Below, piece after piece: positions 24,569 through 34,969 of a stretch of DNA of 64,000 nt (position 1 is its first letter; every line of letters starts with the position of its first letter). The DNA lies in NCBI RefSeq assembly GCF_000516985.1, contig NW_006917094.1:1-64000 (forward strand), given 5' to 3'. The stretch is from Pestalotiopsis fici W106-1. Its lineage: Eukaryota; Ascomycota; Sordariomycetes; Amphisphaeriales; Sporocadaceae. A model generated the notes under the pieces. It did no database searches. It worked only from the letters and a program-made list of their open reading frames with translations, and was not told the origin of the DNA. The position numbers and the translations under genes were made by a program.

Positions 24569-25180
24569 ATATTATAATATAATAATTTTTACCTAAAAAA
24601 AAATTAAAGGCTGCGGATAATCGAAATTAAAAAATAAAAACAAACGCAAGCAATTAGCGGTATTTATCGGGCTTTAATTAGGTAATTTAAAGCCTTTTTA
24701 ACTAGCTTAATCTAATTTTTATTAATAATATCCTTTTATTTACTTTTTTTAAATACGCGTTAGTTTTTTTATTTTTTATCCACTTTTTTTTCCCGGCTTT
24801 TGCGAATATTTTCGTTAATTAAAATAAATCCTTTTTATAACTATTATGCTAATTATTATATTTTATTAATTAATATTATTAATATATTTATTTTTAGCGA
24901 TTCGTTTTAATATAAATATATACGGTTATTTTTATTATTAAAGGATGTTTATCCCCGAAAAGAGAAACGGGGGTTTATCCTTAAAGGGAAAAACGGGGGT
25001 TTATCCCTAAAAAGAGAAACGGGGGTTTGTCCTTAAAGGGAGAAACGAGGGTTTATCCCTAAGGGGAGAAACGAGGGTTTGTCCCTAAAGGGAGAAATAT
25101 AATTAATTAAAAGGCATATCCTGCTAATTAGCAAAGTTTTTACCTTTAACCCAAAGGCTTAAATAAGAAAATCTAATATA
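24569..25180. repeat. Third, 5'-truncated copy of the element
   Basis: About 600 bp corresponding to the last 530 bp of copy 2 (from about 24,045). It includes a minisatellite at 24,947-25,097, an exact TGCTAATTAGCA at 25,122-25,133 and the conserved terminus ending near 25,180. Both C-to-T and G-to-A changes are present, unlike the polarised full copies. Confidence 0.85.
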
Positions 25181-26472
25181 ATCGGGCCTGTTTTTATAAA
25201 GTTTTAATGGGATTAATATCGAAAGAATTTTACGTCCCCGACCGAACGAATTTTACTCCCGGCCTTTAAAATAAAGATAAAAAGGCTTATATAAATCGGA
25301 CGGGCTTTACGTAAAGTTTGTCCAAGCTATGGGATAAGACTTTTTTTAAAGGAATTTTCGGATTTTCTTTTTCCGGAAAAATCCGGCTTTATAAATTTCC
25401 TTATTAGGAAATTTTAAGATTAACGCCGTTAAAATCTTCGGATTATAATTAGGCGGAATTAATTTTATATACGTTATATAAAGCTAATCGGATTCTTTTT
25501 TGCTTTTTAAAATTACGTATTTCTCCTCCGGTGCTTTATACCGTCGTTTTAACCTTAATCCTTAAAAGGAGAAATAAAGATTTATCCTTAAAAAGAAAAA
25601 TAAAGGTTTATCCTTAAAGGGAGAAATAAAGGTTTATTATTAAAAAATGTAATACAGTTAAAGGAGCATGTAAGGTAAGTTTAAAAAAATCACAATATTA
25701 AAGTAAATTAAAAGCGTTAAAAGGTATAAGTATAATTATAAGGTGTATTATATCTGTCTAAGTTCTAATTAAAAAGGGAGCATATAATCCCATTTATACA
25801 CTTATTTATTAAAAAGATTTGTTAACTTCCCTGGAGCGTACGGACCTCATCCGTAAGCTCCTTGCTTTTAACAAGGACATTTATATGCTCCTTATATCTG
25901 GTATTTTAAAGACCCTTAAGGTTTAACTAATTGCCACAAAAAAAGAAATATAATTAATTAAAAAGCATATCTTATTAATTAGCAAAGTCTTTACCTTTAA
26001 CTTAAAGGCTTAAATAAGAAAATTTAATATAATTAAATATAATATTTTAAATATTCGTAATTTTAAAATATTAAATTTAATTATTAAAAAAAATAAAATA
26101 TCGAAGTTTAAATGCTTTTATATAATTTATTCTCATATTTTAATTATAACCGCCCGTATTATAATAATTAAAATTAAAAATAATATTTATCGAAATAAAT
26201 ATATTAATCTTATATGCGTCTTTTAAGGATAATATAATTAAATCCAAAATAATATTAATAAATTTAAAATATTATAAATAAATTTAAAATAATACATATA
26301 AATTATAAATAATGCGAGTAAATATAATAAATAATTTAAATAAATCGCAAATAAATCATAAATAATGCAAAAAAGTCCATATGCTAATTTATTATATTAT
26401 ATACGTTTGCAAATAATTATCCCATTTATTAGGATTTATAACAGTTATTCTTATATTTAACCATTCCACATA
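25181..26472. other. Right edge of the repeat block with a fourth terminus
   Basis: Degraded AT-rich DNA. A decayed minisatellite lies at about 25,560-25,640, and the terminal sequence of the element (AAATATAATTAATTAAAA, then the decayed palindrome) appears once more at 25,945-26,036. A patch at about 25,640-25,930 contains ordinary CA and TG dinucleotides, including GGACCTCATCCGTAAGC. It looks less mutated than its surroundings, so it may be a later insertion. Beyond 26,040 the sequence is almost pure A/T up to the gene boundary. No gene is seen. Confidence 0.65.
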
Positions 26473-28272
26473 TTAATACACATACTATTATTTTGTCAGC
26501 GTAGCATGGAATCATAAGGAGGAGTGCGCTTACTTTGAAATATGGATTCTCCAAATCTGTTTCGTCGAGAAATGCCCGTTTATAACTTTGGCCGTTATCT
26601 CCATTAATCCTGATCTCTTCAATCGCGGCTTTTCGCAGCTTGTTCCTGCGCCAGAAAAGTATCCAAATACTTGCCAAGCACACTACTTGAACAGCGATGC
26701 AAAAGAACATCATGCCGATGCCTAGGTTGTACACTGGTGCCTGACTCGATTTGAAGAAGAATGGCCCAATAAAGTTTCCCAAGCAATAGCCAATGAGGAG
26801 CATCGCATTTGTTGTGATCTTTTTTGTGTGACCTGCGGTATTAGCCGTTGCAACAGCCATTGACAACGTCCATGTGGCTGTATAAGTGAAAGAGATCCAA
26901 AGACACACGAGCCTGGCATATGGCTTGCTACCATCAACCAGCCAAATGCCACATACACCAGCCAGGAATGGTACCAAGCAAATGAGCATGATTGGAAGCC
27001 GTGAATTTCGAACGTGTGAGGCGAAGAAACTGACGAGGTCAGAAAAAATGCGCAAACGTCAATCATATGGGTGACTTACCAAGCAAGTGGGCATGCGATA
27101 AGCTGTACAGCTCCTGATGGCATTTGAATGAGGGTTGTCTGAAGTGTCGAGAAACCCATTCCCTTGATAATGAGTCCTTGGAACTGTTCAATGTAAGCAA
27201 AAGCCCTGTTTGTAAAGATTGTCGCTCAAGCCACCTTTCCAACCGAGAACGCTGGAAGCTTTGATGGATGCAAGTGACAGTCATATTGGAAATACTCACG
27301 GTGGTAAGCCCTCCATTGGGCGAGTTGCTCGTCACGGCAAAAAGAAACAACAACCACGTCTTCAGATCTGTCATGGCTTCGACAAACTGCTTCTTCTTGA
27401 AATGCTTGTTCTCGATGCCAGTGTTGTTTGTCTTAACACGGTCGACAGCCAGCACTCTCTCTGTTTCGGTCAGGAAATTGGCCGTCAGTGGAGATCCTGG
27501 CAGTAGAAAGGCCAGTATCAGCCCCCATGCAAAGGTGATGGCACCCCATATCAAAAAGATGAGCCTCCAGCTATCGAGTGCTGACTGGATATGCCCAATG
27601 CCGAAACTTGATATTCCAGAAATGATATAGCCAAGGCCAGCAGAGCCGATCCATATGCCCATCCGCAGTGGTTGCTCTTCACGAGAATAATACCTAGTAT
27701 GGTCAGAGCACTTTCAGCTCAATAGTGCAGCGGGACATACATGGAAAAGAGCAACATGGTTCCTGGATTTATGGAAGCCTCAAACACGCCGAGAAATGTT
27801 CGAACCGCAGCTAATCCACTGAAATCGGAAACAGCCGCATGGCACATGAGTATGATTCCCCAGACAATGACCTAAGTAAGTCAGCATATGGCACCAAGCT
27901 CATAGAACTTTGACTTACAGTGCCGGACATGAAGTAGTTGATTGGTAGTCGCTGCAAAAACATGTTTGTGGGAAACTCCCACGCAAGGTAGCCCAGGTAA
28001 AAGATGGCGCTGACCCATGAGTATTCCGTGCCTTTCAGGCCAATGTCATCTTGGAGGTCAAAGACAGCTGCATAGCCCAGCGTGGTCTTGTCAATCGATT
28101 GCAATGCATAGGTGATGCAAAGCAGTGGCATGAGTCGCAGATCAATCTTCCATAGCAAACGTCTTGACGATTTGCTATCAAAATGTTCTGCCTCTGCCTC
28201 ATGAACCAGGTCGATTGCATTGTTGGCAGGCTCATCATCAACGCTCTTGATGTCTTTTCGATGCTCGGCCAT
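26473..28272 (-). CDS. MFS permease, Dal5/allantoate permease (ACS) family
   Basis: A 496-residue plasma-membrane symporter predicted for small organic anions or dipeptides. Yeast Dal5 takes up allantoate, ureidosuccinate and dipeptides. Six exons: 28,272-27,919, 27,871-27,741, 27,693-27,300, 27,183-27,080, 27,029-26,534 and a 12-nt last exon 26,484-26,473. All phases agree. Family hallmarks are the YYSREEQPLRMG motif at the second splice junction, PNGGLTT joined to FQGLIIKGMGFS, and the C-terminal ENPYFKYVY. That ending appears only if the last 49-bp intron, with its GCTGAC branch point, is removed. Reading through the donor instead gives an unlike tail. The start is the first Met of an acidic cytoplasmic N-terminus. 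The promoter carries CCGCGGGAAAC 201 bp upstream. The gene ends at the repeat-block border. The substrate is inferred from family and neighbours only. Confidence 0.9.
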
Positions 28273-28850
28273 TGTGCAGTATTCTACTTGTATAAAGTCA
28301 ATAACATTGTAGTTGAAACAGCTAATACAGCATTCTTATGAGAATTACTTTATATGCTTGTTTTATACATGAGACAAACATATGGGAGAGCCTAAATGTT
28401 CCGATGGACATCGGGTCCTGTTCCCTTGCACCATATTGATTTCTTATCTCCAGACTAGACGAGTTAGACTGCCCGCGGGAAACTTGTGGGCTGACGAGTC
28501 CTCGCCGGGCCCCGTTAGCGTACCCTTTATCTGTATGCAATCAGAGTATCATATGCATACGATGATGCCTGGCCACACAGATGAAAACAAGGAGCATATT
28601 GGGTTTTTCTACAATATCTTCAGCCATGGGAGAGTGAAATCATGAATCACGACAACCTTGAGCAAAAGAAACTGGAACCCGCGGGCTGGGAGCTTCATCT
28701 TCACTTAGTCAAATACATTCCCCATAGTCCTCCGTCGTTCAAATTGTACCACAGCAGGTGACAGCTCCTGTGTCTGAAGAACGCAGTATTCATGCAGATA
28801 TTCCAAGACAGTGATGACGCAGCAATATTATTGCAACATTCAATTGAGTT
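28273..28850. other. Permease promoter region
   Basis: Intergenic DNA between the dipeptidase stop and the permease start. It holds the 11-bp shared element at 28,473-28,483 and a second CCGCGG core at 28,679-28,684 in the context AACCCGCGGGCTGGG. No gene is seen. Confidence 0.6.
28473..28483 (+). promoter_or_regulatory. Shared 11-bp element CCGCGGGAAAC (permease promoter)
   Basis: The site lies 201 bp upstream of the permease start codon. CCGCGG is an inverted CGG repeat with no spacer, a plausible half-site arrangement for a Zn2Cys6 factor. The identical 11-mer recurs before the dipeptidase/regulator pair and the decarboxylase. Confidence 0.65.
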
Positions 28851-30301
28851 CTATTTGGCAGTCTCCTTGTCCTCCAAATACAGACCCTCGTCGGGAGGCG
28901 GTACTCCGTACCAGTCCAGACCCAACTTGTCTTCGGGATCTGGGTCTGGCATTTGATAATACCCATCATATCTCCACCAAGTTCGGTCAGCCCAGACATC
29001 TTCCACCGGCAAAACATTTTCCAACTTCATTCGATCCCTGATCGCTGCGACTCCTTTCCATACACGCAGGATGTTTTGACCAGCTACCTTGGCAAGCTGT
29101 TCCTCAGTCGCTCCTCGGTCGAGAATGGCTTGCAACAACCTCGGGTAACATTTGACATCTTCCAAATCCTTGATCACTGAAGCAATTCCATCAAAGTCGG
29201 ATCCGAGTCCTACGTGGTCCCATCCGATGCGATTGGCAATGTAAAACAGGTGATCAAGTACCATATCCAGAGTCGCATCTCTTCGCCGCGTCGTGACATG
29301 CTCTGGAACAAATGTCACCATGACGATGCCGCCGTTCTTTGGAACCATATCCAAAATATCGTCTGGGACATTCCTGGCACAGTCAAAGACAGCTTTGGCA
29401 TTCGAATGCGAGAACATAACTGGAGCTCTGGTCAATTGCAACACCTGCCGCGCACAGTCTTCCGACACATGGGAAATGTCGACAATCATGCCTAAAAGGT
29501 TAGACACATGTACTGATTTTGGATTCGACCACTTACCCAATCGATTCATTTCGACGATAGCTGAGCGACCCAGCTGGGACAGCCCACCATGAACTGGGCC
29601 AACTTTGGAGGTTGAGCTGTCGGCAAAGGCATTATTACAGACGTGCGTCAGAGTGCACTGCACTTGTCAGAATAGCCAATGAATTTGTTGCCTGGTAACT
29701 TACGTATCGAACCCCCAGTCGGTAGAATGCCCTAATAATTCCAATGCTATTTCCTGCCATGTGCAGTCTGCAGGGTCAGCAGAGAACTGTATGATTATAG
29801 GCTTGCAACTCACCCCTCAATGCCAATCGAGCATGCAATTTTTCCAGATGCATATACTGATGCAACCTCGTCTGGCTCGTTCACAAGTTGGAAAGTCTCA
29901 GGATACGACTCAACCAATCGCAGTGTCAGATCAATCTGCTCAATCGCATCCCTGGCCATATCAGAGTACTCTGGGGTTGAAAAGTTTTCTGCTGATCGGA
30001 GACATGGCACGCAGACAGACCAGAACTGCCCTCCCACGGCACCTAAACACAAAAGATATCAGCAGGCTGGGAATCAGCGAGACACGCACCGCTGCTCACC
30101 TTCTCGCAATCGCGGAATATCCGTCATGCCACGCTCAAAACCCTTATTGAGGTCGAATTTTTCATTGTTGTGAATTTTGCCGTGAAAGCATGCTCTCGGC
30201 TGCTGTGGCAAGTCATTGTGGCCGTCAATAAGAGGTGTACTAGCCAATACTCTTTTGACGCGCTCATCAATGTTGAGGCTTTGGTAAGGATGCTTGGACA
30301 T
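28851..30301 (-). CDS. Dipeptidase, membrane dipeptidase family (peptidase M19)
   Basis: A 418-residue zinc dipeptidase expected to cleave dipeptides. Exons are 30,301-30,100, 30,042-29,814, 29,767-29,704, 29,657-29,537 and 29,491-28,851, with introns of 57, 46, 46 and 45 bp in consistent phase. The family's zinc ligands are all visible: His28 and Asp30 in DGHNDLP, Glu143 in GIEGLH, His213 in DISHVSED and His234 in MFSHSNA. The substrate-binding His170 (LTHVCNNAFAD), RNVPDDILD and GSDFDGI are also present. Spacing matches human DPEP1 closely (27 residues from Glu to His, 21 between the last two His). There is no signal peptide or GPI tail, so it is probably cytosolic, suiting hydrolysis after uptake. 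M19 enzymes tolerate D- or achiral C-terminal residues. It is divergent from the regulator gene. GliJ-type toxin-cluster dipeptidases belong to this family, but no other such genes are nearby. Confidence 0.93.
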
Positions 30302-30507
30302 GGCTGCTGCTGTGGGCTAGATTGGCCGAAGGCTAGATACTCGATTCAATCAAGCTGGCAGGCAGAGAAACGTTGTCTTCTCGCGAGTGGGATGATTTTG
30401 AACCACGGGCCATTATCGCGATATGTGCCAGCCGTATTCAACATCTAGTTCAATCTTACGATTCATAAACTCGTTATCAACTAGGCCCACTCAGTTTGTA
30501 TAGTTCC

Positions 30508-30518
30508 CCGCGGGAAAC
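30508..30518 (+). promoter_or_regulatory. Shared 11-bp element CCGCGGGAAAC (dipeptidase/regulator divergent promoter)
   Basis: The site lies 207 bp upstream of the dipeptidase start and 58 bp upstream of the regulator start, within their 274-bp shared intergenic region. It could control both genes, including autoregulation. Confidence 0.65.
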
Positions 30519-30575
30519 CCCCGCAGGCCTTATCTGCTTCTAGGACATGTCCGAGGACAAAGACCATGTCTGTCA

Positions 30576-32726
30576 ATGACGGTCTTCCAAGGTATGGTTA
30601 TGGAAAGAGAAGCGACAATGCATCTTGATGGCTGGAGTAGCAGAAGCGAATTGCCATTGCCGTACTCGACTTCGATCAACTTGGGTGTACATCACACGCC
30701 TGTCGCTGGCACCACGTCTGCCATGCAATCCCCGCCGCCCAGCTCACGAGAGCGACCATACCGTTCCCACCTGCGGCCAGCATGTCATCCATGTCGTCGA
30801 CGCAAATCGCGATGCAAACTTGAGGCTCAATCGTCTTCATGTTTAATGTGCCGTGTGCATGGTACCGATTGTGTTTTTCCAGGGGAGACTGCCTTGAGAG
30901 CGGGTCAGTCATTACAGGCTCCTCTCCCCAAAAGCCCCGCGCGGAGGAGGCCGACGTCCTCCCCCAAGTCGACATTCACAGCCCGTAGTCCTTTTGTGGC
31001 GCCAGAAAACAGCACACCCGAGGTCGACAGCAGTCAATGGGTGGATAAAAGAAGTGATGAAAATGACTGCCAGCCTACGCCACTCTCTGTTGATGATGCA
31101 GAACAGGACAATCCACACATCGTCGGACCTGCAAACACCAGTGATAGCCAGGTCCTTGCCGACTACTTGTCGGTAATCAGTACCAGCAATGGCGGCATTC
31201 GAATGGTACGCCCATTCCCTACCAGTCGGTCCACACCAGTCTTGTTTGCAAATGTCAAGAAACGACCCCTGGGCATGGATGATAGCTCAAACCCATCCCG
31301 AGAAAAATTGAAGATAATTGAAAAACTATTGGAACCCAATGTTGATCAGCTCATTGACCTGTAAGAATCCATGTGCAAGCGTATCGAGGTGCATACTAAT
31401 AATGACTAGGTACTTTCATAGAATTAACCTCTGCCTACCATTGCTTGATCGCCATTCTTTCAAGCTTCAAAATGAGACTGCAAAAGACAAGATTTCCCCG
31501 GCCTTGCTCGCATCACTATATGCGCACACTCTAACGTATTGGCGCTTTGCTCCCGAAAGATGTGAACAGCGAGTTCCCGACGGGCGATTCATATGGAATC
31601 TGGCCAATGAAGCACTGTACTCGGAGTTACACTTGTCGCCAGGCATATCGACAGTCACGGCCATTTTGCTTAACATCGGAGGCAGGCCGACGACATCATT
31701 GATTGGGAATGGCGTACAACTTGGTGCAGCAGTCTCACTAGCATATTCACTGGGACTCAATCGCGATCCCTTGCCATGGGACATTCCCAATGCCGAGAAG
31801 CTACTCAGAATGAAGATTTGGTGGTCGTTGATGATTCATGACAAATGGTAAGTTGCCCACCTTGTGTCCAATCTTGGTCTTCTAATGCGGAACCCAGGTC
31901 GAGTCTTGCCCACGGCACGCCTTTCCATATCCAGGATGAGCAATACGATGTCCCTTTTCCGTCCAGACAATTATTCGAAACCCAAAGGAGCGAACCATCC
32001 GAACGCCAAGCAGAAGACGTCTTCATTGCCCTGTTCGGATTGACAAGAGTCCTCAGTCATTGCCTTCAGCATCTATATTGCATCGTTCGCAACAATGATC
32101 AAATTTCCAAACTAGAGTTCAAGCTCAACTACTGGGTGGAGAAGCTAGAAACTAGTATCAGGCGCATTATCACACGTGGAAACTTTCTTGGGCTCCCGGG
32201 TGCTGCAAATCTGCGACTCTCTTACATTTCTGTCCAGCTATTGATCAAGAGGCTCGAACTTGAACATGTTCGCGAGACGTACGGGCCCGACTCTGACATG
32301 CTTGCAAACCGATATATGCAAGTCCGCAGGACTGCAGAAGAAATTGTCTTGTTTGTTCAGGAGCTCGGCGATAAACAGCTAAGTGATTTTTGGCTTCCCA
32401 TGAGTGCATTCATGTTCTCCTCCACGACAACGTTTCTTTTGCGCTGTGCTTTGGAGACAGAGACTAGCCAAGCAGAGCTCGCCACCAGTACATCTTTACG
32501 CCTTGCCTGGGACTTGATCACAGCTCTGCGCAACCATCGTGATCGTTTCGGCTGGGATCTCGGTGATATATGCTTGAATCAACACGAGGAAATAATTGAA
32601 AAGCTCATTGCCCCATCCGCCACGCAAGCTATTGAAGATGTTCCATTCTCTGCATTATCAGAGATGGCTCTTCCAGAAGTACCCTTTATGGATCAATTGT
32701 TTCCCAATCTGTGGGATACTTTTTAG
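30576..32726 (+). CDS. Zn2Cys6 transcription factor with fungal MHR domain
   Basis: A 683-residue nuclear regulator. Exons are 30,576-31,360, 31,410-31,847 and 31,898-32,726 (introns 49 and 50 bp, phases consistent). The binuclear zinc cluster reads ACHPCRRRKSRC, then CLMC and a final Cys before VFP, at about residues 70-102. A Ser/Pro-rich linker follows. The fungal-specific middle homology region then carries RINLCLPLLDRHSF, GAAVSLAYSLGLNRDP and KIWWSLMIHDKW, continuing SSLAHGTPFHIQDEQYDVPFP, the typical signature of this domain. Met codons at residues 8, 10 and 15 are alternative starts. It sits head-to-head with the dipeptidase and has the shared CCGCGG element just upstream, so it is the natural candidate regulator of the adjacent catabolic genes. 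That link is inference. Confidence 0.9.
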
Positions 32727-33115
32727 ACGCAATCATGGAAGACTTTCTAGCAGGAGCAGTGGCGGTACATTGGTGGCAGAAAATATCAAATCAGTAGTGC
32801 TATATGGGGATAGGTCTGATCAAGCTGACAGTATTGGGCGATCAGGACTTGTGGTATACAAGACAATGGCGCTGTCACAGGTACACCCCATAAAAGAACA
32901 TCAACATATACCATGAAGCCTTTACGCGATAACAAATACTGCGCTGCCACTGTATTTTCCAAGGTATCAATATAGTTAGTTGGCCAACATCACCAGAATG
33001 ATCAGAACTCGAAATAAAAGAAAACCGCGAATCACATAAATGGTAGCATTGGAGAGTGTTTGCCCAAACAATAGTCTATATTTCTATTCATATCTAAAGA
33101 TGTCCATGGCCACAT
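32727..33115. other. Convergent 3' region
   Basis: Space between the regulator stop and the stop of the secreted-protein gene. No coding feature is seen. Confidence 0.5.
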
Positions 33116-33775
33116 TTACAGAGCCAGCGACTGGGTACCCGTCATGTAGTCAATGTTGTAGACGGGGCAGGTGGTAAGAGGCTCCTGCGATCCAAGAGTG
33201 TGAGGGCAGCTTGGCTGGTTGGTGACAGCAAAGTCAGGCATGCTGCAGGCCTCGTCGTATCCATATGTACAAGCAGAGTTGGCAATGTTGTACAGGACAG
33301 AGTGCTGACCAATCCAAGAGTCTGCTGGGCAGCTGGTGACAAAGTTCATCGAGTTTGCTGCAGAGAAGGCAAGGCGGCCCTCGGACTCGGTGATGAGATC
33401 CGCACACTCGGACATGTCAACGTCCTCATAGGTGGCAGCGATACCGCCACCGGCGGAGGGATCCGAGCTAGCAGACTCTCCAGTGTTCAGGTAGTTCCAG
33501 GCATCGTAGGAGATGTCGTGGGCTCCGCCAGACTGGTCGATCTTGAGAAGGTTGACGGATCTGCCGTTGGCGCTGACCTTGACGCAGATGCTGTCGCAGC
33601 TGGGGAATGATGGCCAGTATGCGATGCGGTTGGTGTTGACCTTGCAGCCAAGGACACCAATGGATGAAGAGTACTTGTCGTGAGGAGTGACAGAGATGCC
33701 ATTGTCGCGGCGGATGGCGGCGGCTGAGACGGAGGCCACAGCGGCGGCAAAGAGAGAAAGAGTGCTGGTAAGCAT
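33116..33775 (-). CDS. Small secreted cysteine-rich protein, conserved fungal type
   Basis: A 219-residue single-exon gene. Residues 1-19 form a signal peptide (MLTSTLSLFAAAVASVSAA). A dibasic RR at 22-23 suggests Kex2 processing. The mature part has nine Cys residues, first at GVLGCKVN and CDSICVKV. It also has a recognisable block, LLKIDQSGGAHDISYDAWNY, followed by an acidic region and PSCPHTLG near the end. I have the impression of a widespread secreted family in ascomycetes, without assigned function. The SGGAHDISYDAW block is vaguely like the barwin/expansin beta-barrel pattern, but that is weak. Codon use is strongly C-rich at third positions, suggesting high expression. The promoter has a TATA box about 240 bp upstream. 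The gene lies between the regulator and the decarboxylase but lacks their shared element. Confidence 0.8.
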   Translation of the reverse strand: MLTSTLSLFAAAVASVSAAAIRRDNGISVTPHDKYSSSIGVLGCKVNTNRIAYWPSFPSCDSICVKVSANGRSVNLLKIDQSGGAHDISYDAWNYLNTGESASSDPSAGGGIAATYEDVDMSECADLITESEGRLAFSAANSMNFVTSCPADSWIGQHSVLYNIANSACTYGYDEACSMPDFAVTNQPSCPHTLGSQEPLTTCPVYNIDYMTGTQSLAL

Positions 33776-34000
33776 TTTGATGGTAGTGAAAGATCTAAGG
33801 AGTGATCTTAATGTCGTTGGAGCTGAATCTCGAAAGATGAGACAAGAAATGCAGATCGACTGCGAGAGAATGATAATCTTCTGTAAGAGAAGGGACTGAG
33901 TTCAACTCAAGAAAAGAAAGTGACTGTGATAGTCAAGGATAGTCAATGAAGGACTGAATTGTGTTGTGGATGAGACAAAAAAAAGAATCCCATTCCAGGG

Positions 34001-34022
34001 AGGTGGAATTCCACCTTTTATA
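34001..34022 (-). promoter_or_regulatory. TATA box abutting a 16-bp perfect palindrome
   Basis: On the minus strand a TATAAAAG lies at 34,022-34,015, about 240 bp upstream of the secreted-protein start. It overlaps the edge of the perfect 16-bp palindrome AGGTGGAATTCCACCT at 34,001-34,016, which could bind a dimeric regulator next to the core promoter. Confidence 0.5.
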
Positions 34023-34969
34023 GAGATCATCTTTCAGTACTCTTTCACCAAAAAAGTCCAAGAAGACTTGAAACTTCTAGAAATTGGGCTATTGCCTTGC
34101 GGGTGGTGCTGTCTTGCGGGTATGGCCCGAAAGCGGCCGCTGTTAGCAGCGGCATCGTGTCGTGACTAGTCCGCCAAACTATGAAAACTTGTTCCGATTG
34201 GACGACGACTCAGGGGAAATTCCATTGCCATGTGGACTTGCCATGTGCGGAGCCGTTTGTGCCTGAAGCTTAATTCCAACGACTTTGCCGTGTATGACAA
34301 AGTCATCAGCGCCGGTCGTCGAAATTTTTGGACTATACTTGTCCCACATGGCGGAATCCGGGACTAGCGATTCGGGTTCCGGGTACGGGGTGGGCCCGGC
34401 TTTTCGAATTGGGTAGGCTCTACCGAACAGCTTATAGTAGGTGAGGTATTTAGGGCCCAGACCTGCCCCCTGTAGAGTCATGTCAAGCAGTAGGCCGTCC
34501 ACTATACTAACAAGTTCAGGGGCCGCCAGCTTTTTACTTCAGCACTAGAAACTGTCTAGAACTTCATGTGCTTGACGGCTTCTTCCGTTTTGACTAACAG
34601 ATTGAAGAATATGCTCGAGCCCGTCACTATACGTCATGACTTTTGTGGCATTTGTGTTTCCAACCATTTGATCGGCTTCGCAGGTCAATGAAAATTTGAT
34701 TTCATGCAGCTTTTATGACGTTGGCAGTCCACTATGGATTATTAGTGTTGCTGTGAAAAAGCTGTTGCACTTTTTAGTCTTGACTCCTCGCGCGGGGTTG
34801 CACCGTAAGGGAATTTGCGTGCGTCAAGCACCCATGTCATTGTTGTTCAAGACATACTCGATAGTTGTTGCATGGACTGGTTAGGTAGGCCATCATTACT
34901 ATAGTCAGTGTGGATCACACAGGCAACGGCACCTTGCTTCAATACTTCTCTTGTATTATATTCCTTGTA
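34023..34969. other. Intergenic region, no supported gene
   Basis: About 0.95 kb between the secreted-protein promoter and the decarboxylase stop. A 107-codon minus frame (34,179-34,502) has no recognisable domain, and I do not call it. Confidence 0.5.

Larger units (their letters stand above)
1..26400. repeat. RIP-degraded AT-rich repeat block
   Basis: No intact gene was found here. The block is AT-rich, CpA and TpG are unevenly depleted, TpA is abundant, and CpG is retained. This is the dinucleotide pattern of repeat-induced point mutation rather than of methyl-CpG decay. On the plus strand, 1 to about 17,300 is rich in G and T (C lost). From about 17,300 to 24,570 C is kept and G is lost. 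The block contains two tandem 7.3-kb element copies, two truncated right ends, several short tandem repeats and a helicase relic. Plus-strand open frames rich in Phe, Leu and Val are by-products of the base skew. The block ends sharply about 70 bp from the permease stop codon. No telomeric hexamer array is present at the left edge, so a subtelomeric or pericentromeric position cannot be decided. Confidence 0.9.

Noticed and set aside
1..26400. Starship-type giant element with tyrosine-recombinase captain, or a classical LTR/LINE element
   Set aside because: No captain (DUF3435), reverse transcriptase, integrase or transposase motif could be read on either strand. The class is left open.
26429..26533. 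Longer permease C-terminus read through to a stop at 26,429
   Set aside because: It ignores a good donor, branch point and acceptor. The spliced ending matches the family and the read-through tail does not.
28851..30301. Part of a gliotoxin-like secondary-metabolite cluster (GliJ-type dipeptidase)
   Set aside because: No peptide synthetase, thioredoxin reductase, glutathione transferase or P450 gene is present in the window.
34179..34502. 107-codon minus-strand frame
   Set aside because: No signal peptide, domain, splice support or composition typical of a gene.
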